NCBI GenBank assembly: GCA_022447545.1
Contig: JAKVBI010000028.1
Location: forward strand, 1 to 64,000
Reading direction: 5' to 3'
Source of the DNA: Myxococcota bacterium
GTDB taxonomy: Bacteria; Myxococcota_A; UBA9160; SMWR01
Length of the DNA: 64,000 bases
Below are positions 1 to 9,000 of this stretch, one piece after another. Numbering within the stretch: position 1 is the stretch's first letter; every line of letters begins with the position of its first letter. The notes beneath the pieces were generated by a model that saw nothing but the letters and a program-made list of their open reading frames with translations, had not been told where the DNA came from and searched no databases. Both the position numbers and the translations under genes were made by a program.

Positions 1-3000
1 TCCATGGTGGACCCGGTGGGCAACGCCCTGGCGAATGCGGCCACCCATCCGGTGGACCAGCAGATCATCCGGGCCGCCCACGAGACGAAGTACCAGTACG
101 ACAAGACCAACAACTTGACGGCAGTCATCGACCCTCTGGGCCGGAAACGCCAGTACCAGTACGACGCCAACTCGAACCTGATTTCGGTCGAGATGCCCGA
201 GGGGGGAATGGAGACGTTCCAGTACGACGGCAACGGGAATCGGATTGTCCGCCAGGACGCCAACGGCAATGACCGCCTCACCTACTACGACGCCGACGAC
301 CAGCCGATTCTCGAAGTGGACCCGCTGGGTTTCGCCACGAGCTACAGCTACGACGCCAACGGCAATCAGGCGACCCAGGTCCGCCATGCGAATCCCGTCC
401 CGGGAACCCCCGACCGGAGCGATCCCCTGGCATTGGTGGTGAATGATTCCTCTCGGGACCAGGTCACCCACTACGACTACGACGCACTGAATCGTCTCAC
501 CACCATCACCGATCCCGAGAGTGGTCGGCAACAGTTCAGCTACGACAAGGCGGGTAATCTGACGTCAGAAAGCGACGCCAACGGGCACGCGACTCAATAC
601 CAGTACGACGCCAACGACCGCCTGAGTATGCGCACGGATCCGATGCTCGGCATCGAGTCCTTCACCTATGACCCAGTGGGCAACCTCCTGTCCGAGACCG
701 ACGCAAGAGGCCATAGGAGAACGTTCTCCTTCGACCCCAATGGTCGCCTGACGAAGACCACGAACCCCCTGAACGGGGAGCGGGAATTCACCTACGACGC
801 CGTGGGAAACCTCATCCACGAGACGGATGAGGAGGGTCGAACCACCACTCGCACCTACGACAAGGATGACCGCGAGATCAGCCTGAAGCGCGGAATTGGG
901 GCCGCGGCAACGTTTGTCTACGACACCGTGGGAAACCTGGTGTCCGAAAACGATCCAGGAAATAACAAGACGGAGTTCACCTACGACAAGGACGACCGTT
1001 TGAAGGGTCGGACCGACCCTCTACATGGCACGCGATCATTCGCCTACGACCCCGTGGGCAACTTGGTGAGCGAAACCAACGAATCCGGTTTCGAGACCTC
1101 CTGGACCTATGACGCGGACGATCGACGGATCTCCACTACCACACCCCTGGGCCACCAACTCGCCGAGTCCGACGAGGCTTCGTTTCGCAACCAGCGAGTG
1201 ACGCTCGGTTATCCGGAAGCTGTCGCTGATCTGACGCCGGCCCAGCAAGAATTGCTGCGCGAGATCTACACTGAGCACTACAGTTACGACGCTTTCGACA
1301 ATCGCGTGTCTCTGACCGACGCCAACGATCACATCACGACCTTCGGCTACGACGCCCTCAACCGAAAGATCTCCGCGACCAATGGGGTGGGCCACGCACT
1401 GGCGGACGCAGCTCCGACACCGGCCGAGCGCGACGCAATCCTCGACCAATACACCCGGCACTGGAGTTACGACGCCACGGTGAATGTGGTGGGGGAAACC
1501 GATGAACTGGGTAACACCCGAAGCCTGGCCTACGACAAAAACGATCGATTGACGGGCGAGCGGACGCCCGAGGGGGTCCTGACTCGCTTCGAATACGACG
1601 CGGTGGGAAACGAGACGAAGCGCCTGCTCTACGTCCACCGCTACCCGCTTGAGCCGAACGGGATCCTCCCGGTGCCGCCGTCGGATGCGCCCGCTTCGGT
1701 GACGACGTCGAGCTACGACCCCAACAACCGAATGGCCTCCCAGATCGATCCCACCGGCCTGGTCACCGGTTTCGGATACGACAAATCCGGAAAACTCCTG
1801 ACCCGTACCATTGGTCAGGGGCTCGCCAACCCGCAGATCACCCAACAGGTATTCGACGACCGGGCCCGTTTGTACGAGACCACCGACCCTCTGGGGGTCG
1901 TCACCCGCTTCGAACTCGACGAGAAGGGACAGGTCACTGCGCGCCACGATGCCTTTGGGACCGACCACGAACGCGTGACATCCTATGTCTACGACGCAAA
2001 TGGTCGCATCACGCGGAAGACCGACGCACTGGGCCAAGCGCTGGTGGCTTCGGACTCGACTCTCCACCTGGAGATGCGCAAAGCTCTCGGAGTCGTCGAT
2101 ACCAGCGGTCAGGCGAAACAGGTCGCGGATCTCGCCCCCGCTGATCAGAAGCTTCTGCTCGACTTCTATTCCACGGACTTCGATTACACACCCATCGCCG
2201 AGTTGAGGACCCGCACTCGCTCCCCCAACACGCCGAGCGAGCGGGTCGAGCAGTTCGCTCGGGATGCCAACGGCCAACTCGTCGAGCAGATCAACGGGGC
2301 TGGCGACCGCGTGGTCCTCCAGTACGACGCCGTTGGCAATCAGATCAAGAAGACTGAGGGGCCCCAGGAAAGCGAAGAGCGGTCCACCGAATCTCTTTAT
2401 GACGCCAACAATCGCTTGATCGTTGAAATCGACGGAGAGCAGAACCGAACCGAACACGTCTACGATGCCCATGGGCGAAAAATCGAAACGATCCAGGCAA
2501 GTGGAACGAACGACGCTCGGCACTCAAGGTCCATTTATGACGGCGACGGCCTTCTCGTGTCCTTCACCGATCCTCTTGGTCATACGACGCTCTACCGACA
2601 CGACTCCCAAGGAAATATTGACCAAACCGTTCATCCAAACGGTTCCATCGCGGAAAATATCTACGACGCCAATGGACGACTGGTTCAGTCCATCGAAGAT
2701 GTCGGTGGCGACAAGGGTGGGATCAAAACCGTCTACACCTACGACGAATACGGGAACCTGCTGCGGAGCACTCGATCCTTTTTGGACGGGAATTCAGACT
2801 CACGCACTAAGAGCTACCAATACGATGCGCTCAACCGCGTGATCAAAACTACAGACGGGAACGGTTACGCGACGACGATTCAATACGATGATTTCGGGAA
2901 TCAGACGCAAGTTCAGAAGGGTAGCTATGACCCGGTGCCTGGAGATGCGGATTATGATTTCGAGAAGTCTCAAAACGTTCTCATTCAAACCGATCGCTAC

Positions 3001-6000
3001 GAGTACGACGAGATCGACCGACTCGTAGGCACCACCGATGCCTCTGGAAATCAAACGGAAACGACCTGGGACTCCCGTGGCAACAAGCTTTCCCACACAA
3101 TCGGAATCGCGGGTCCAGCATCCCCTGACGTCGGTCACCATTCGTCGACCACCTATGAGTACGACAAAGCGGATCGCGAAATTCAACTGGCGACATCTGG
3201 CGGGGGGTTGGTCGAGGCAAGTTACGACAAGGTTGGGAATCGCATTCGTTTGAGAACTCTCCAAAGCGACGGTCCAATACAAGGTCCCGTATGGATCAAT
3301 CAATCCTTTGGTTATGACCGGAATGGATATGCGACCACGACGACCGATTCAATGGGCGTTTCGACATCTATCCGTTACGACGCCTTTGGAAACCCAGTGG
3401 CAGTGACCGAGGCTTCTGGGACGACCCATTCGCGAACCACGACCACCCGATACGACAAGAACGACCAGATCATCTCGATCACCGATGCAATCGGAAACGG
3501 GCTCGTGGAGAAAGATACGGAACGATATCGCGATCTGAGACTCGAACTCGGATATCCGGAGTGGCGCTCCCAGCTCACCGAGGAAGACATCCTGAGGTTG
3601 CAGGAGCTGTATACGACTCAATGGAAGTATGACGTCTCGGGAAATTCAATTTCGAAAACCGACGCCGAAGGCTATGAGACTCGTTACTTCTACAACGCGA
3701 AGAGCGAACGGATTGCTCGAATCGACCCGGAATCCTACATGGAGACCTACGAGTGGGATTCTTCAGGAAACCTGGTTGCAAAGACCATCGCCATGGAAAA
3801 GGTGCCGGTTCCTGCCCTCGGCGCTGTCGCACCCACCTTGGATCCATCAACGGAGAAGAGGATCGAGAGATGGGAGTTCGATGGCGAGAACCAGCTGATC
3901 GCCGAGGAACATCCCGATGGAATGAAAACGACCTATGAATACAATTCCATCGGTAAAACGATCCGATCCACCAAATCTCCGGGCACCAACACAGACCAAC
4001 GAGACCGAACCGAAGACTTGTCGGATCGCTCTTCGACCTGGGAATGGGATGTATCGGGTCGCATGCTTCGATTCACCAACTTCGATGGATCGGTAGAAAG
4101 TTATGGTTACGACGCGGCCAACAACCGGACTTCGTCCCGGCTGGAGGCCGCCAAACCGCTACCCGGAGGGAATCCCGACCCCGTTCGTGAAACCTTTTAC
4201 ACCTACGATTCCGACAATCGCCTCCACGAACAAATCGATGGGAGCCGAAAGCAAACGCTTTCCTACGACAGCGTTGGAAACATCGTCGAGAAGAACGACG
4301 CGGGTGCAGTCACCCAAAGCGAATACGATGGCAAGGGCAGGATCCTCTCTCTCACGAACCCGATGGGAGAAATTACCAGGTTCGAACACGATGACTTCGG
4401 AAACCTGGTGAAGCTCACGAACCCAAGAGGTTTCGAAACAGAATTCGCATTCGATGATATTGACCGACAAGTTCTCTTCATCGGGCCTGAATTCGAATCC
4501 TACAGCCTCACAAAAGACAAAACAGAGTGGGTCAATCCACAGATCCGGACTCAATACGACCGAATCGGGAACAAGCGTTCAGTCGAATCGGCCAATGCGG
4601 TTGCGGGTTTCGGCGTGGGAAAAGAAGACCGTGATTTCATTACCACATCTTGGTACGACGGAAATCGAAACCTCATTGGTGAATTGAACGGAGACCTCGC
4701 CCTTCGAAGCTTCGACTACGACGCAACCGGAATGGTGACGCGTGCTGTCCTATATAAGGCTCGAATCGAAAAGGGGGGGGCAGATCACGATCCTCGAGAG
4801 TCTCCAGATGTGCCTGTGGGGAGCTCCCCAATCGAAATCGTCACGGAATTCGATGCGGGCGGAAGGGCGATCAAGACCACCTATCCGAAAATTGAAGTCA
4901 CCTCGCTTGTGTCTGCAGACCCGAGCGACCCCGGAGTGGTGAATAATGAAGTCGTGCCGGTCGATCTCGCACATTTTGACGCCTGGGGAAATCTCGTCGA
5001 ATCGGTCAACGCGAATGGGGATTCGGCCTACGGGTACTACGATGTCAATGGACGTCAAACCGCATCCATCGACGAAGCTGGATTCCTGATCGAAACGATC
5101 TTCGACGTTTCGGGAAACGTCGTTCGACAGACGAGATACGTCGACCCAGTGCCCCAGGGAACGATCGACACCCGGTCGCGTCCCTCAGTTGCCGGAGAGT
5201 CCCACACCGTGGATCGCGTCTATGACCAGATGAATCAGCTCGCCATGGAGACATCCCCTCAGGTTTCAACAGAGGCGGGCCCAAAGCGTGTATCCACTCG
5301 GTTCGAATATGACGACCGTGGGAACCTGACGGAAAAAACGATGGGGTTCGACGCGAATGACCCCTCGGCGGGAATCACCGAGTACACCTACTACGACCTG
5401 GCCGACCGCACTGTGGCTGTGGTTACGGGAAACCGACAGCTCAACCTCATGCAGTATGACGAGAACGGAGGGATTTCCTCCGCCACGAGTTTTTCGAACC
5501 CCGTACCAGAAGACACCCACTTGGATGCTTTGAGATCATCGATATCTGGGAAAATTGGAATGGACGAGATTCTCTCAGCGTTCTCGGTTGCTCGAAACGA
5601 CACCGACGACCAGACCACGTCATATACGTACAACGCCATGCAGTGGTTGAGCGAGGAGCGCACGCGGATGGGGTCGGAAGCCTCAAACGAGAACGATCTC
5701 GTTACGGCTTACAAATACGATCCGAATGGCAACATGACCCGGCAGGTCAAGAATCCAGGGGGAACCCACGATCGCACGACGACTTCCCACGAGTACAACG
5801 CTGAATCGGAGATCACGCTGTCGAAGTCTCCGGATGGTGGTTACTACTACGTGGAACTCAATACAGCCAATTTGATGACCGCCAGTTGGATTGGTGCTGA
5901 GTCCGATGCGAAAGCCTCTGAAGCATCGGCGTTGTCGGCGGAAATGATCGCGGGAGAACCCGTGAGTTGGGAAGCGTCCTGGGAGGTAGAGACAGACATC

Positions 6001-9000
6001 GTGAGCTCATGGGTGGTGTGGGACACGGAGAGTCACACGATTCCTGAGGGCGGATTGGTCAGCCCCGCACCGAATGTGGTGGGCGAGCATTATGCTCATG
6101 CGTCGGGGGCGGGTTCACTCGAAGATCTGACTAGCGATTCACGATACGCGGTTGTGGTTCCTGTGGCTTCGGATGTTCGTGAGGTTTATTTCCGCGTCAT
6201 CACTCGAGACATCGGTGAAAACATTCACTGGACACCCGAGCAGAAGCTGGTCCTTCCCATCGGAATTACGTCCATCGAAGTCGATGAGACCCTTGGGAAC
6301 TACACCTTGAGTGTTTCCTTCGCAGATGAAATCGATAGCGCGAACATTGAGTTCAATGGCTCCATACAAGCCCTAATACCCGAAACAAGTGAACAATGGA
6401 GGATTGCGATCGAAGGTATATCGGATCCTCAGACGCAGGCCTTCACTTTGAACTGGATTGTCGATGGAGAAGGCTTTTCGAGCCCCGAATGCCAATTTTT
6501 CAGAAGTCCAGGCATGGATGCTTCTTCGTTTCAGAGCAACGACTGGTACACGTGGAGTACTCCAACCGTGAATGGTGAAGTGATCGGTTCTGACCCAGCA
6601 GGAGCCGAGGGTTGGTCGGGCGGACCCGGTTCTCTTGTGATCGTCGACGGCGCGCAGGCCGTCGGCCCAGCGGTTCAATATCCCCAGCCGGGCTTGACGA
6701 AGCTGAAAATTGACGTGGAGAGCGGAGACGAAGCAATTGTATTGGACTCCTTCTACGGGAGACTTTCCTCTGTATCCCACGCCGTTGAGTTTTCGTTCTC
6801 CCAAAAACAAACCACGACATCGAAAATTTCCCACTATCTCGATTCCGAAGGAAATACCGTTTCGGATCCAGGAGATGCCGTTCAGTCGGTTTGGGATGTT
6901 TCTTGGAATGCTGACGAGGAAGGAAGCGTCGATACCACGATCGCCGTTGAATTCAAACCCGAAGAAAATGAAAGCGTCGACGGAGCGGTTTGGGTTGCGT
7001 ACCGGATGGCAGACAAAGGGTCGGTATTTTCTAATGTCCACGAGCTCGTGCAAACCGACGACTGGGCGGCAACGATTTCCCTGCAGGAGAATACCGAGTA
7101 CGACTTCAAGATCTACTACCTCGATGGGGGCGGAGATGAAGTCATTGTTCAGTGGCAACGTCTTCGAGTTCCAATGGGAGATTCCGGAAGTGTTGAGCAG
7201 CAAACTGTAGAAGGCACGCAATCCCCGCGTTCCCAGACGGATACCAAAGTCATTGGAGATGCGGTCCGAGCCGACGGCCGGTCCCTGGCCATCGAGGGAA
7301 GCGAGGTCGGGACATCGATCTCGCGCAATGCCTCCGGCTCGCTCGTGGTGGAGCGGGGTATCTACGAAGGCCCCCTCGAGGTGGGGGACATTCGAACCGA
7401 CCTCACCCAAAAAACAATGCCAAACACGAGTGCAGGAGATAAACAACTTTCTGGTCGTTCGCCGAACACCTACTACACCATCAATGAATACAACGCGATG
7501 CAGGCCAAAATTGCCACGAATGAGGGTGACGGTCTCTGGCGCCGATATGGAGTCGACGCTTTGGGGAACCCAATTGAAATCCGATTGTTTGGAACTCGTG
7601 AAAATGAATCGGCCGGTGGAGAATCGATCACCACCCATACGGAATACGACTCCCGAAACAACGTGGTCACTGAGTGGGGGGCCAAGACGTCGTCAGGTCG
7701 CCCGGTGACGGAAATGGCTTGGAATTACAACCGAAAGCTTTCTACGAAACTCGAGCCAGGGTCGTCTACGCAACGAATCTACCAATACGATGGAGTCGGT
7801 AACCTGACACGTGAAATGTATGAAGGCCCCGGCATCGAGGTGGGAGCCAACACCTTCCTGAAAGAAATCCAGACCTTTACGTACGATACGTATGGAAACG
7901 TCACGTCCCAAACCGATGGAAATGGGAACAGGGTCGTATCCGTGTATGGGGACTCAAGCAGTTCTGAACCACGTGAAAGAAACCGAGTGGTAAAGCGTTA
8001 TGTGGAGGGTTTGAACCCAAACGACGAAGAAGCCAAGACGTACGAATACGATTTGTTTGGGCGGGTCCTCAAAGAAACCGATGGAGCGGGCAGTGAGCAA
8101 AACTTTCACTGGGATCAAGGCGATCGGCTCGTCGAGTGGACCGATGGAAGTTCTAAATCGACGATCTACGAGTACGATCGGCTGGGGCGAAAGACCTGGA
8201 CGTTAGATGCCAATGGGAACTGTTTTGGGCGTGCGTACAACGAGATGGGATACGTGACGAACAAGTACAGTTTCAAGGTTCAAAATGGATCGGAAAAAAT
8301 TGGGGATGCACCGACCACGATTTCCGGCGCAAAGTCCATCGTCGAAAACGACACGCAGGGAATTCTCGTCAACGAAAAAATGGAATACGACATCTTTCAC
8401 AATTTGACTCGCGAAATCGATGCTGTTGGGCGCAAAACCGAATACGAATACGGTCCTTTTGGTCGGCTCGAAGTCACCTGGGTGATGAATACTTTGATGT
8501 CTCGCGAAGGAGGGCACTCCACGGAGTACACCTATGATGCATGGGGCCGAAAAACTCATCAGGTGAACAGCTGGGGTCAGGACCTCGAGCGTGAATACGA
8601 TGATGCGGGAAATGTAACGAAAATCACGGATCACGCGTCGGATCCGAGCGGGAACTTGATCAGCACCAGCTATTCGTATGACGTTGCAGGCCGTCGTATT
8701 GGCGAAACCATGAATCGAGGGGATGAGGGAAAGGTTCATGTGAACCTCACCTATACATATTTCGAAAACGGATGGCTCGAGTCGTGGAGCGATGATGCTT
8801 CTATCGATGGAAAGATCGATCTTAATTATGAGTACGACGGTGCCGGGAACAAGGTTTTGATCCATGGGACCCATACCGATCACTACTATCTTTTTGATGC
8901 AGCTAACCGCGTAAAACAATTCTTCCCAAACGGTAAGAACGACCCGGAAGGTCGGGAGACCTATGCCTACGATGATGCAGGGAATCTGGCGACGTCGGAG

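Noticed and set aside
1036-2523. 495-codon minus-strand frame opposite RHS-1
   Set aside because: Antisense of YD repeats, in the GC-rich half only, as expected of an artefact.
6373-7638. 421-codon minus-strand frame opposite the RHS-1 insert
   Set aside because: No recognisable domain; the plus-strand frame continues the giant protein through it without a break.
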